Below are positions 34,548-42,232 of a stretch of DNA of 42,232 bases, one piece after another (the first letter of the stretch is position 1; every line of letters begins with the position of its first letter). Below the pieces are notes generated by a model that saw only the letters and a list, made by a program, of their open reading frames with translations, was not told where the DNA came from and did not search any database. The stretch is from CAZWHE01 sp964633825 (GTDB taxonomy: Bacteria; Planctomycetota; B15-G4; CAYZWU01). The stretch is from positions 1 to 42,232 of the forward strand of contig CAZWHE010000015.1 of the NCBI GenBank assembly GCA_964633825.1, written 5' to 3'. Made by a program: the position numbers and the translations under genes.

Positions 34548-35630
34548 ATGGACATCACGCCAACAGACGCATCGATCATCACGACCTACCGCTGCCAGAT
34601 GCGGTGCCGCATGTGCAACATCTGGCAGAACCCGACGAAGCGGGAGCGCGAGATCGAGCCGAGGGAGCTCGAGATCCTGCCGCGCCTGAAGTTCATCAAC
34701 GTCACGGGCGGCGAGCCCTTCCTGAGGGACGACCTCGACGAGATTGTCGAGGTCCTGTTCACCAAGGCCCCGCGCGTCGTCATATCGACGTCGGGCTGGC
34801 ACGTGGACAGGATCCTGCGTCTCACCGAGAGGTTTCCGGCGATCGGCATCCGCGTCAGCACGGAGGGCCTGGCCGAGAAGAACGATTATCTCCGCGGTCG
34901 GGACGGCGGTTTCGAGAGGGGTTTGAAGGTTCTGCGCACGCTGCGCGAGATGGGTGTGGGCGACATCGGTTTCGGCATCACCGTGTCGAACAACAACTCG
35001 AAGGACATGCTCGATCTCTACGAGCTGTCGAAAGAGCTCGGGATGGAGTTTGCGACCGCGGCCTTTCACAACGGATACTACTTTCACAAGTACGACAACG
35101 AGATCACCAACAAGAAGGAGGTGATCGCCGACTTCGACGAGCTGATCGACAGGCTTCTCAAGGAGCGGAGTCCCAAGAGCTGGTTCAGGGCGTTTTTCAA
35201 CCTCGGCCTGATCAACTACATCAGGGGAAACAGGCGGATGCTTCCCTGCGAGGCGGGGACGGTCAATTTCTTCGTCGATCCCTACGGCGAGGTTTTTCCC
35301 TGCAACGCTTTAGAGGAGAGGTACTGGATGGAGAGCATGGGCAACATCCGGGACTTCACCCGTTTCGACGATCTCTGGCAAGGCGAGCGTGCGGCCCGCG
35401 TGAGGGATCTCGTCGCGACCTGTCCCAAGAACTGCTGGATGGTGGGGACGGCTGCGCCGGTGATGAAGAAGTATTTCCGCCATCCCCTGAAGTGGGTGGT
35501 GATGAACAAATTGAGGAGCCTCTTCGGCTTGTCGGTCTGCGTCGACGACATTCCCCGCTACGACGTGGGACAGAACCCGCGACAGGGAAACCTCGAGGAG
35601 AAGACGAAGCCGGCCGCGCGGCGGGGTTGA
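34548..35630 (+). CDS. Radical SAM/SPASM-like protein
   Basis: This 360-residue enzyme has the radical SAM cluster motif C16-x3-C20-x2-C23 (RCQMRCRMC) and the SAM-binding TGGEP. The C-terminal part has extra cysteines typical of a SPASM-type auxiliary cluster: PCEAGT, FPCNALEE and CPKNCW. Proteins of this type modify peptides or, in glycan clusters, sugars or lipids. It lies 22 bases after the sulfatase-TPR gene and 5 before the GT4 gene, so it is probably part of the surface-polysaccharide group. The ribosome site AGGAA is about 15 bases from the ATG, farther than usual. The substrate is unknown. Confidence 0.85.
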   Translation: MDITPTDASIITTYRCQMRCRMCNIWQNPTKREREIEPRELEILPRLKFINVTGGEPFLRDDLDEIVEVLFTKAPRVVISTSGWHVDRILRLTERFPAIGIRVSTEGLAEKNDYLRGRDGGFERGLKVLRTLREMGVGDIGFGITVSNNNSKDMLDLYELSKELGMEFATAAFHNGYYFHKYDNEITNKKEVIADFDELIDRLLKERSPKSWFRAFFNLGLINYIRGNRRMLPCEAGTVNFFVDPYGEVFPCNALEERYWMESMGNIRDFTRFDDLWQGERAARVRDLVATCPKNCWMVGTAAPVMKKYFRHPLKWVVMNKLRSLFGLSVCVDDIPRYDVGQNPRQGNLEEKTKPAARRG

Positions 35631-35635
35631 AAGAT

Positions 35636-36748
35636 ATGCCAAATATTATCGTGCTTGGCACACGGGGCATTCCGGGTATTCCGGGAGGCGTCGAAACACA
35701 CTGCGAACACCTCTATCCCCGCCTCGTCGATCTGGGATGCCGCGTCACACTGATCAGAAGAACGCCTTATGTCTCGGAAGACAACAAGCGGAACAGCCAC
35801 AACGGTGTCGGGCTGGTCGATCTCTTTGCTCCGCGGACAAAAAGCCTCGAGGCGATCGCTCACACGCTCATCGGCGTCCTCTATGCACGAATCAAATCAC
35901 CCGACATCCTCCACATCCATGCCATCGGCCCTTCCCTCGCCGTTCCTCTGGCCAGGCTCCTGGGACTCAGAGTCGTCGTGACCAATCACGGCCCCGACTA
36001 TGACAGGCAGAAATGGGGCCGGTTCGGCAAGTTCATACTGCGGCTCGGTGAAAGACTGGGCTGCCGGTACGCAAACGCCATAATCGTCATTTCCGAGGTT
36101 ATCAAGAGAGCGATCGAAAAGAATTACAGCAGAGACGACTGCCATCTGATCTTCAACGGAGTCACTCTGCCGGACAGATCTCCCGCCGACGACTATATCC
36201 GCTCCCTCGGTCTCTCAAGGAAAAAATACATCATCGCCGTCGGCCGGTTCGTCGAAGAAAAAGGTTTTCATGACCTGATCGAGGCTTATTCCGGGATAGA
36301 CGCCCCCGCCTGCAGGCTCGTGATTGTCGGGGACGCCGATCACGAAACCTCCTACAGCAGATCGATAAAAGAAAAAGCCCGAAAGACCGGAATCGTCCTG
36401 ACCGGTTATATCATGGGTGAGGAGCTGAGGCAGATATTCACGCACGCACGCCTCTTCGTCATGCCTTCCTACCATGAAGGGCTCCCCATCGCCCTCCTGG
36501 AAGCCATGAGCTACAACCTCGACGTGCTCGCCAGCGATATTCCGGCAAACCTCGAAGTCCGTCTCGACGGGGCGGATTATTTCACGACGGGAGACGTGAA
36601 AGAGCTCGCCTCGAAAATAGAGCTCAAGCTCGGGAGAGAAAGCCGAGTCGATTTCCGCGGCAAGATCGAGGAAAAATACTGCTGGGATAAAATCGCGAAG
36701 CAGACCCTGGAAGTGTACGAAAAGACATGCCGGAAATGGCGGGGATGA
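35636..36748 (+). CDS. GT4-family glycosyltransferase
   Basis: This 370-residue cytoplasmic enzyme has the GT-B fold of family GT4. The N-terminal domain has the GIPGGVETH donor-loop-like motif (about 14-22), and the C-terminal domain has GRFVEEKGFHDLI and the E-x7-E motif in HEGLPIALLEAM. It would add a nucleotide-activated sugar to a lipid-linked glycan. The start at 35636 is preceded by a short gap after the radical SAM stop. Its stop overlaps as a palindrome with the stop of the convergent sugar-transferase gene (TGATCA, 36746-36751), leaving no intergenic space. Confidence 0.9.
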   Translation: MPNIIVLGTRGIPGIPGGVETHCEHLYPRLVDLGCRVTLIRRTPYVSEDNKRNSHNGVGLVDLFAPRTKSLEAIAHTLIGVLYARIKSPDILHIHAIGPSLAVPLARLLGLRVVVTNHGPDYDRQKWGRFGKFILRLGERLGCRYANAIIVISEVIKRAIEKNYSRDDCHLIFNGVTLPDRSPADDYIRSLGLSRKKYIIAVGRFVEEKGFHDLIEAYSGIDAPACRLVIVGDADHETSYSRSIKEKARKTGIVLTGYIMGEELRQIFTHARLFVMPSYHEGLPIALLEAMSYNLDVLASDIPANLEVRLDGADYFTTGDVKELASKIELKLGRESRVDFRGKIEEKYCWDKIAKQTLEVYEKTCRKWRG

Positions 36749-37897
36749 TCAACAGGCGTTATCGTCTCCCAAGATCATCGTGATCGTGGTCATGGCGATG
36801 ATCTTGAGATCGTGGAAAAAAGACCAGTTTTCGATGTACCAGACGTCGCACTGAACCCGCTTCTTCATCAGCAGCGGATCCTGAGTCTCCCCCCTGTATC
36901 CATTGATCTGGGCAAAACCGGTGATCCCGGGCTTGATGAAGTGACGGGCCATGTATTCGTCGATGATCCTCGAGTAGTGTTCGGTGTGTTTCAACATATG
37001 CGGACGAGGCCCGACAACGGACATGTCTCCCCTCAAGACATTGAAGAATTGGGGCAGCTCATCCATATTGGTCTTTCTCAAGATCATTCCCACCGGGGTG
37101 ATTCTATCGTCGTTCTTCGTCGCCTGAATGGAATCGGCATCCACGTTCACCCTCATCGATCTGAACTTCCAGCACCAGAAGGATTTGTTGTCCTTGCCCG
37201 AGCGCATCTGTTTGAAAAAGATGGGGCCGGGGGAGCTGAGCTTGACCAACAGGGCAATGATCGGAAAGAGCCACGAGAAGATACAGACGATCATAAACAG
37301 AGAAAAGACGATATCGAAGGTCCGCTTGATGATCTGGTTGAACCACTTCTCGAGCGGCTGTTTCCTCGGCAGAATGACAAAAGAAACGTATCCGGGAGAA
37401 TCGATCGAAATGCTTTTCAGGAACTCTTTGACATTGCTGCTGTGCCCGTTGCCCGTTCCGTTGGCTTTCGGAGCGGAGACGCCGTTGCTTTCAGCCGGGG
37501 CCCGTGCTTTGTCAGGCATGGGGAGCAGGTACCTGGGACTCGGGTGGGACTGTCTGAAGCGGGTGTGCGTGAGACAGCAGCGGCTGTAAACCCAGTGTTC
37601 GAGCTTCACGTCTCCCATGTAATGAGGGAGCTCCTGCTGGATATCACTCAAAGCTTGGCGGGACAGGTTGGAAAGACTCTCATCATCCAGCTCTTCCGAC
37701 CGACATTCTCCCAGAACGCGAAGAAATGACGGGATGCATTCCATTCGTTGCAAAAACCGTATTTGAGCACTGGGATTTTTTTCGATCGTGTCGAGTACGA
37801 GATGAAAATCAGTCGCGTAAAAAGGAGAGGCGAGAAGGGTTCTTCTCAATCCCGGATTAGATGCTTTTTCCTCCCCGGTAAGCCTACGGCTATCCAT
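36749..37897 (-). CDS. Undecaprenyl-phosphate sugar phosphotransferase (WcaJ-type)
   Basis: The C-terminal half (about 185-382) is a bacterial sugar transferase: KRTFDIVFSLF with a hydrophobic re-entrant helix, SSPGPIFFKQMRSG, WKFRSMRV, MDELPQFFNVLRGDMSVVGPRPH, and KPGITGFAQINGYRG. Such enzymes start exopolysaccharide or O-antigen units by moving a sugar phosphate to undecaprenyl phosphate. The N-terminal 180 residues are soluble and lack the four membrane helices of classical WcaJ; they resemble nothing I can name. Two starts are possible, GTG 37900 and ATG 37897; GGTGG is 6 bases before the ATG, so I chose it. The gene converges with the GT4 gene. Its promoter must lie in the AT-rich gap upstream. 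Confidence 0.87.
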   Translation of the reverse strand: MDSRRLTGEEKASNPGLRRTLLASPFYATDFHLVLDTIEKNPSAQIRFLQRMECIPSFLRVLGECRSEELDDESLSNLSRQALSDIQQELPHYMGDVKLEHWVYSRCCLTHTRFRQSHPSPRYLLPMPDKARAPAESNGVSAPKANGTGNGHSSNVKEFLKSISIDSPGYVSFVILPRKQPLEKWFNQIIKRTFDIVFSLFMIVCIFSWLFPIIALLVKLSSPGPIFFKQMRSGKDNKSFWCWKFRSMRVNVDADSIQATKNDDRITPVGMILRKTNMDELPQFFNVLRGDMSVVGPRPHMLKHTEHYSRIIDEYMARHFIKPGITGFAQINGYRGETQDPLLMKKRVQCDVWYIENWSFFHDLKIIAMTTITMILGDDNAC

Positions 37898-38289
37898 CAC
37901 TGACCACCAGTCGGTATGTTACGAGTCCACCCTTTTCCTAATGTTCCGAACCCTCATAAAGACTCGAGTATCGAAACATCTTAATATTCGGCAAATATTT
38001 CAGAAAACTCAAATCCTTAAGGCTAAAAGAATAATACTGAATCTATAAGATGAATTCAAGAAATATTAAGAGAATAAACCAAATAAGTGCAAATACCCGG
38101 CATGGTTCTTTAATTCATACATTCCGATTTGTTCCGAAATCGGAGTCTCTCCTGAGATAATTATTTTGATTACTATGTGTTATGCGTTTGATCAAAATGA
38201 TTAATGTCGACATCCACCGGCAAGCCTTCCCGGTGGTCATTGGATTTGCTTATCACTCCATCTCAAAGATCGAACTTATTAATTCCAGA
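37898..38289. other. AT-rich intergenic region (392 bases) with hairpin
   Basis: This region is much lower in GC than its flanks. CCACCGG (38214-38220) and CCGGTGG (38230-38236) form a 7-bp stem about 55 bases downstream of the minus-strand gene ending at 38290; no T run follows, so termination is unproven. TTTGATCAAA (38187-38196) is a perfect 10-bp palindrome. TTTTGAT (38164-38170) and ATCAAAA (38191-38197) also pair. I see no gene; the short plus-strand frame at 38182-38379 is unsupported. Confidence 0.5.
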
Positions 38290-39861
38290 TTATTCAACTT
38301 GAACCAATACGATCCCGCGCACAGGATCGAGTGTGACCCGATCTTCCACGGGTTCATATGCCAGCGATCCTGTCCATGAGCCGTCCCTGTTCACAAAGGG
38401 GCTCCCCTGGGAAACGACCTTTTTGTACTTTTTCTTCAACTTGCATATATAGCTTTTGTCTTCGGCCGGATTGACCAGGACCAGGCCTTTCGCAAATCGC
38501 CTCATATAAACGGCATTGTCCAGGGCCGAGAAGCTCTCCAGGGGCGGGCCCAAATCGATATCGTATTCAGGATGATAAGAGACGACGGATGGGCGATCGG
38601 GACCGGCATCTCTCATTCTGAGGGCAATGTTCTCGTTTCCAACGAGAAGATAACTCGCCACGATAAACATTCTGCACTCGCGATCGTTGTTCAGCCCCAC
38701 TTTCCTGCTCACAAGGCCGATGATCTTGTCCTTTTTCTTTGCCTCCACAACGTCGAGGATATGTTTCCAGTGATCTTTTCCGAGATACTCGTCCATCTCC
38801 GCCCTGAAGGGCCAGACCTCGCACAACCCCCCATCGACGAACCTGAGATTTTCATCCTCCCTGTGGGACAGTTCCACACAGTTGCAGAACAGGGATTTGC
38901 CCTTCATCTTTGTTTTGATATGTCCCAGCGCCCTCTGCGTTGCCCGTCTCCACTTTTCCTCGGTATAGCCGTCAGGGAGATGGCCTTTCCAGCTCTTGGT
39001 GTTCACTATGTTGTGGGCCATATCGACATAGAGACCGTCACAGCCGTCGTCTTCCATCTTTCCGACCACCACGTGAGCGAAATAATTGACATAGTGGTTC
39101 AGGGCATTCGGATCGCTGTCATCGACCAGATCGGAACGGTCCATCAAAAAGAATTTCCCTTTGAACCCGCCGAAGATCCTCTTGTTCTTAAAACGGCTTT
39201 GGCTGCAGTGGGTGAACATGTTTTCATTGCTGTCGATGTGTTTCCAGTCAAAGCCGCGCATCGATTCCGTCTTTTCGAGAAGATTGCTGTAAAGGTAAAG
39301 GGGAATGCCTTTTATCTTGTCTCTGAAAAAGGCGGGCCGCGAGGTGATGACAAAACTGAAATGCTTGTTCACAAAGTCTATCTGTTCATCCGACGGGTAC
39401 CGGGCGGAAAAAAACGATATGCCTGAGTAGACATTCTTTTTAAAGCCTCTTTCGGCCATTTCAGAGATCTTTTCACGAGCGATCTCGGGAACATCGACTT
39501 CCCTGATCTTGCCGATAACGGTGTTTGCGCTTTCCAGGGTGGAATAGGCCTTGCGGAAGAGCTTCATCGCTTGATTTCTGTCCTTTCTGCCGAACGCCTT
39601 TTTCGCCTGGCCGAACAGGTCATCCACTTCCGTGAGATCATATCCCTGCGCTTTCTTTCGATTGTAGAGCTCTTTGAACTTGATGAACTGCTTCCTCATC
39701 TCCGGACTCATCATCTTGAACGGCTCCGGTTCACCCTGCGGGGCATCCGCCGGAAGTGCATAAACCGTATCAGGAGCACTGACCGCTTCCGGAACCGATT
39801 CGCAAGCAACGGCCGTCATGAGGAATAGAATGCAGAACAAAAAAGTATGTCCGAACATCAT
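38290..39861 (-). CDS. Putative glycosidase (GHL15-like TIM barrel) lipoprotein
   Basis: This 523-residue protein has a signal with a likely lipobox (AVAC, about residue 20), a helical coiled region (about 45-130), and then a TIM-barrel-like domain resembling the hypothetical glycosyl hydrolase 15 group. The stretch DGLYVDMAHN looks like a family active-site strand with an acidic residue. The C-terminal segment (GLVLVNP to PVRGIVLVQ) resembles the small beta domain of such enzymes. It probably trims or degrades a surface polysaccharide, since it stands next to a sugar transferase. I chose the ATG at 39861 because AAGGA is about 10 bases upstream; a start at 39894 has no such site. The family match is by eye and moderate. 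Confidence 0.7.
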   Translation of the reverse strand: MMFGHTFLFCILFLMTAVACESVPEAVSAPDTVYALPADAPQGEPEPFKMMSPEMRKQFIKFKELYNRKKAQGYDLTEVDDLFGQAKKAFGRKDRNQAMKLFRKAYSTLESANTVIGKIREVDVPEIAREKISEMAERGFKKNVYSGISFFSARYPSDEQIDFVNKHFSFVITSRPAFFRDKIKGIPLYLYSNLLEKTESMRGFDWKHIDSNENMFTHCSQSRFKNKRIFGGFKGKFFLMDRSDLVDDSDPNALNHYVNYFAHVVVGKMEDDGCDGLYVDMAHNIVNTKSWKGHLPDGYTEEKWRRATQRALGHIKTKMKGKSLFCNCVELSHREDENLRFVDGGLCEVWPFRAEMDEYLGKDHWKHILDVVEAKKKDKIIGLVSRKVGLNNDRECRMFIVASYLLVGNENIALRMRDAGPDRPSVVSYHPEYDIDLGPPLESFSALDNAVYMRRFAKGLVLVNPAEDKSYICKLKKKYKKVVSQGSPFVNRDGSWTGSLAYEPVEDRVTLDPVRGIVLVQVE

Positions 39862-40005
39862 GGCGATACCATCCTTAACAAAACCCGCCCTCATTAAGAA
39901 ATTTCAGGCCCTTCGATCTCTCTATCCATTCCGAACAGACCAAGGATCCTGTATGAAGTGACATTATCAACAGGATTTTTTCATAAAAAACGATCTTCCT
40001 TCCAA

Positions 40006-41616
40006 TCAGAAGCGAAGAGGTTCTTTATAGAGACCGAAAACCTCCTTCAAGACGGCCATGACCTCGCCCACAGTGGCGTAGACGGCGACGGCGTCCATGA
40101 TCGGGGGCATGAGGTTGGATTCGCCCGAACCGGCTGTTTTGCGGAGCCGGCCGAGGGCGGCTTCCACGGCGGCGGAATCGCGCCCGGTTTTGATTTTGTT
40201 CAGACGCATCACCTGTTTGTGCGCTTCTTCTCCCCTGAAGGGGTGGAGAGCCACCTCGGGCTCCTCCTCGTCGATCCGGAAACAGTTGACGCCCACCTTG
40301 CGGACCCGGCCCTGCTGGAGCGCTTTCTCCTGCTCGTACGCCTGCCGGGAAACGTCGGCCTGGACCACTCCTTCGGCCACGGCCCGAACGATGCCGCCCG
40401 CTTTGTCGACCCTCTCCATCTCATTGACGATGAGCTTTTCCATCTCATTGGTCAGGGTTTCCACATAGTACGAGCCCGCAAAGGGATCGACCGTGTCGCA
40501 CACCCCCACCTCTTCCTGGAGGATCTGCATCGTCCTGAGAGAGATGAGGGCCGCCTTCTCGGTCGGTATGGTGTACGCCTCGTCATAGGAGCAGAGCGCC
40601 ATTGTCTGCGTGCCCGAGAGAGCCGACGCCAGGGCGTAGTATGCGCCGCGCACGATGTTGTTCTCCGGCTGTTCGATGGTGAGACCGCCCCCGCCGCCGC
40701 CGGCGATCATGCGCAGAACCATGGACCGCGGGTTCTGCGCGCCGTAGCCCTCCTTGACGATCCGGGCCCAGAGCCGGCGGCCCGCCCGGAACTTGGCCAC
40801 CTGTTCGAAGAGATTGCCGTGGATGTCGAAGTTGAAGGAGAGGCGCGATGCAAAGGAGTCGATGTCGAGGCCCCGCGCCAGGACGTGATCGATATAGGCT
40901 TTGGCGATGCAGAAGCCGAAAGCCATCTCCTGCACCGGGTTTGCGCCCGACTCGCGGATGTGGTACCCGCAGACCGATACGGGACTGTACTTCGGCGCTT
41001 CCTCTGCGCAGAAGAGGATGGTGTCGCCAATGAGGCGGATCGACGGTTCCACGGGAAAGACCCATGTGCCGCGGCCCACATACTCCTTGAGGATGTCGTT
41101 CTGGGCCGTGCCGCGCAGGGTTTTCAGGTCGAAGCCCCGCTTCCGCGCCATGGCGAAGTACATGGCCATGAGCACGACGGCGGCGCCGTTGATGGTGAGG
41201 GAGACGGTGATCTTGTCGAGGTCGATCCCATGGAAGGCTTCCTCCATGTCGGCCAGGCTGTCAACGGCCATGCCCACGCGTCCCACCTCGCCCTCGGCCA
41301 TGGGATCGTCCGAGTCGAGGCCGACCTGCGTGGGGAGATCGAATGCCACGTTGAGCCCCGTCTGCCCCTGCGAGATCAGATAGAGAAAGCGCTCGTGCGT
41401 CTCGGCCGCCGTGCCGAAGCCCGAATACTGGCGCATCGTGAAAGGCCGTGAACGGTACATGAGAGGGTGGATCCCCCGGGTGAAGGGAAATTCTCCCGGC
41501 ATGCCGATGCCCCTTTCCCCTCCCGAGGCTTCAACATCCTCGCCCGTGTAAACCGGCTTGATCGAAAGACCCGATTCGAGGACTACGGGACGGATCTCCT
41601 TCTTTTTCTCGCTCAT
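40006..41616 (-). CDS. Acyl-CoA mutase large subunit (methylmalonyl-CoA mutase family)
   Basis: This 536-residue protein is the substrate-binding barrel of a B12-dependent acyl-CoA mutase; the cobalamin domain is encoded separately upstream. Signature strands are present: YRSRPFTMRQYSGFGTA, NVAFDLPTQVGLDSD, AQNDILKEY and FDIHGNLFEQVAKFRAGRR. By alignment from memory to Propionibacterium MutB, Y64 matches the substrate Tyr89 and D243 falls at Arg207, which binds the methylmalonyl carboxylate. An Asp there would argue against methylmalonyl-CoA, so isobutyryl-like or other branched acyl-CoA is possible. GGAG lies 5 bases before the ATG at 41616. The gene lies 262 bases after the small-subunit stop, with a palindromic element between them. 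Confidence 0.87.
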   Translation of the reverse strand: MSEKKKEIRPVVLESGLSIKPVYTGEDVEASGGERGIGMPGEFPFTRGIHPLMYRSRPFTMRQYSGFGTAAETHERFLYLISQGQTGLNVAFDLPTQVGLDSDDPMAEGEVGRVGMAVDSLADMEEAFHGIDLDKITVSLTINGAAVVLMAMYFAMARKRGFDLKTLRGTAQNDILKEYVGRGTWVFPVEPSIRLIGDTILFCAEEAPKYSPVSVCGYHIRESGANPVQEMAFGFCIAKAYIDHVLARGLDIDSFASRLSFNFDIHGNLFEQVAKFRAGRRLWARIVKEGYGAQNPRSMVLRMIAGGGGGGLTIEQPENNIVRGAYYALASALSGTQTMALCSYDEAYTIPTEKAALISLRTMQILQEEVGVCDTVDPFAGSYYVETLTNEMEKLIVNEMERVDKAGGIVRAVAEGVVQADVSRQAYEQEKALQQGRVRKVGVNCFRIDEEEPEVALHPFRGEEAHKQVMRLNKIKTGRDSAAVEAALGRLRKTAGSGESNLMPPIMDAVAVYATVGEVMAVLKEVFGLYKEPLRF

Positions 41617-41639
41617 CTCTTCTCCACAAAGGAGGACAC

Positions 41640-41902
41640 AAAGGGGGACGCGATACGCGATGATCCGTAAGCGCATTCTCTTTTCCATCCCCCCAAAAAG
41701 AGAGGGATCTGTTGAGAATCCTGCCCGGGCCACGGGCCGGGTTTTTCTTGCGCACCCCCCTTATAGCGAGGCTTTGCGAGCGTGGGGGGTAAGCAAGGAA
41801 GGCCCGAGCCCCCTTGTGGCCCGGAAGACCCTTGGCATATCCCTCTCTTTTTGGGGGGATGGAAAAGAGAAATACGGATCATCGCGTATCGCGTCCCCCT
41901 TT
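41640..41902. repeat. 263-bp long palindromic element (MITE-like) between mutase genes
   Basis: Left arm 41640-41708 and right arm 41839-41902 are inverted copies. Two perfect blocks pair: 30 bp (41640-41669 with 41873-41902) and 33 bp (41676-41708 with 41839-41871), separated by a 6-versus-1-base mismatch. Inside, CCGGGCCAC pairs again and ACCCCCC (41754-41760) pairs with GGGGGGT (41784-41790) around a 23-base loop. It contains no gene. It fills the gap between the two subunit genes and supplies the stop codon of the upstream one. Clear target duplications are not seen. Confidence 0.9.
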
Positions 41903-42232
41903 CAAATACTCCGCGATTTTCTGAAAGGGCGTTCCCGTGGGAAAGACGCGGTCAACGCCGATCTCACGGAGCTCGCCCCGGTCCTGCGCGGGAATGTTGC
42001 CGCCCACGATCCAGGTTCTGTCGCCAAGCCCTGCTTCATCGATCAGGGCTTTCATCTTCGTGCAGATGGGAATGTGGGAGCCCGACATGATCGAAAGTCC
42101 GATCACGTCGACGTCCTCCTCGACGGCCGCCTTGACGATGGCGTCCACCGATTGGCGGAGACCCGTGTAGATCACCTCGAATCCCGCTTCCATGAGAGCG
42201 CGGACCACAACCTTGGCCCCCCGGTCATGGCC
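41879..42232 (-). CDS. Acyl-CoA mutase B12-binding small subunit (partial)
   Basis: This is the C-terminal 117 residues of a mutase cobalamin-binding domain. The frame is open to the right edge and starts inside the axial-ligand motif: the first visible residues are GHDRGAKVVVRAL, where the family reads DGHDRG with the cobalt-ligating His. GLRQS, DVIGLSIMSGSH and IVGGNIPAQD are the usual following loops. The stop at 41879-41881 and the last codons (RDTR) come from the right arm of the palindromic element, so the original end may have been different. With the large subunit downstream it would form a two-part mutase. Confidence 0.92.
   Translation of the reverse strand, partial: GHDRGAKVVVRALMEAGFEVIYTGLRQSVDAIVKAAVEEDVDVIGLSIMSGSHIPICTKMKALIDEAGLGDRTWIVGGNIPAQDRGELREIGVDRVFPTGTPFQKIAEYLKGGRDTR

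Noticed and set aside
1..42232. CRISPR array, tRNA, rRNA, prophage or integrase
   Set aside because: No regularly spaced repeats, no cloverleaf-like or rRNA sequence and no phage or recombinase gene was found when reading both strands.

Overview
The window looks like one scaffold of a metagenome-assembled genome from an uncultivated, probably anaerobic, high-GC heterotrophic bacterium. The clues are a 100-N assembly gap, strong AGGAG ribosome sites, many short ATGA/GTGA gene overlaps, a Hanks-type kinase leading into a formylglycine-generating-enzyme-like domain, a sulfatase-TPR lipoprotein, corrinoid methyltransferase parts and oxygen-sensitive CoA-ester enzymes. This mix is seen in Planctomycetota/Lentisphaerota-like and Hydrogenedentota/Sumerlaeota-like lineages. 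That placement is a guess; there is no rRNA or other phylogenetic marker here.

Layout. (1) 1-2911: a membrane Ser/Thr kinase that runs off the left edge. (2) 3116-13614: a glycan and pentose block. It has a URO-D/MtaA-type methyltransferase, a divergent GH127 lipoprotein, and a five-gene minus-strand operon: GH35 glycosidase, corrinoid protein, xylulokinase, xylose isomerase, and a secreted toroid protein. (3) 13971-20857: GH38 alpha-mannosidase, a compact ribokinase on the other strand, and a coupled chain of GH65 phosphorylase, beta-phosphoglucomutase-like HAD and D-lyxose/D-mannose isomerase. (4) 20871-29905: a minus-strand CoA-ester redox operon with the three subunits of a molybdenum hydroxylase, a CaiB/BaiF CoA-transferase, a BaiCD/2,4-dienoyl-CoA-reductase-like flavoenzyme, a ferredoxin, a small Cys protein and a 2-hydroxyacyl-CoA dehydratase/benzoyl-CoA reductase-type subunit. 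(5) 30186-32210: a divergent HADH-ECH fusion with a well-formed promoter and operator-like dyad. (6) 32243-39861: a surface-polysaccharide group with sulfatase-like TPR lipoprotein, radical SAM protein, GT4 glycosyltransferase, undecaprenyl-phosphate sugar transferase and a putative glycosidase lipoprotein. (7) 40006-42232: split acyl-CoA mutase subunits separated by a 263-bp palindromic element; the upstream subunit runs off the right edge.

How it may work together. Plant-type or algal glycans are cut by GH127, GH35 and GH38. Xylose enters by XylA/XylB, mannose or lyxose by the isomerase, and disaccharides by phosphorolysis. A corrinoid protein inside the xylose operon and a methyltransferase nearby suggest removal of O-methyl groups from methylated sugars. 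The CoA-ester operon with the HADH-ECH fusion and the mutase looks like a route for activating, hydroxylating or reducing an unidentified cyclic or unsaturated acid and feeding it to beta-oxidation. Both pathway assignments are inference. The 100-N gap sits in the FAD subunit and is probably an assembly artefact: a 55-bp sequence is duplicated on both sides, and removing 155 bp restores one reading frame.
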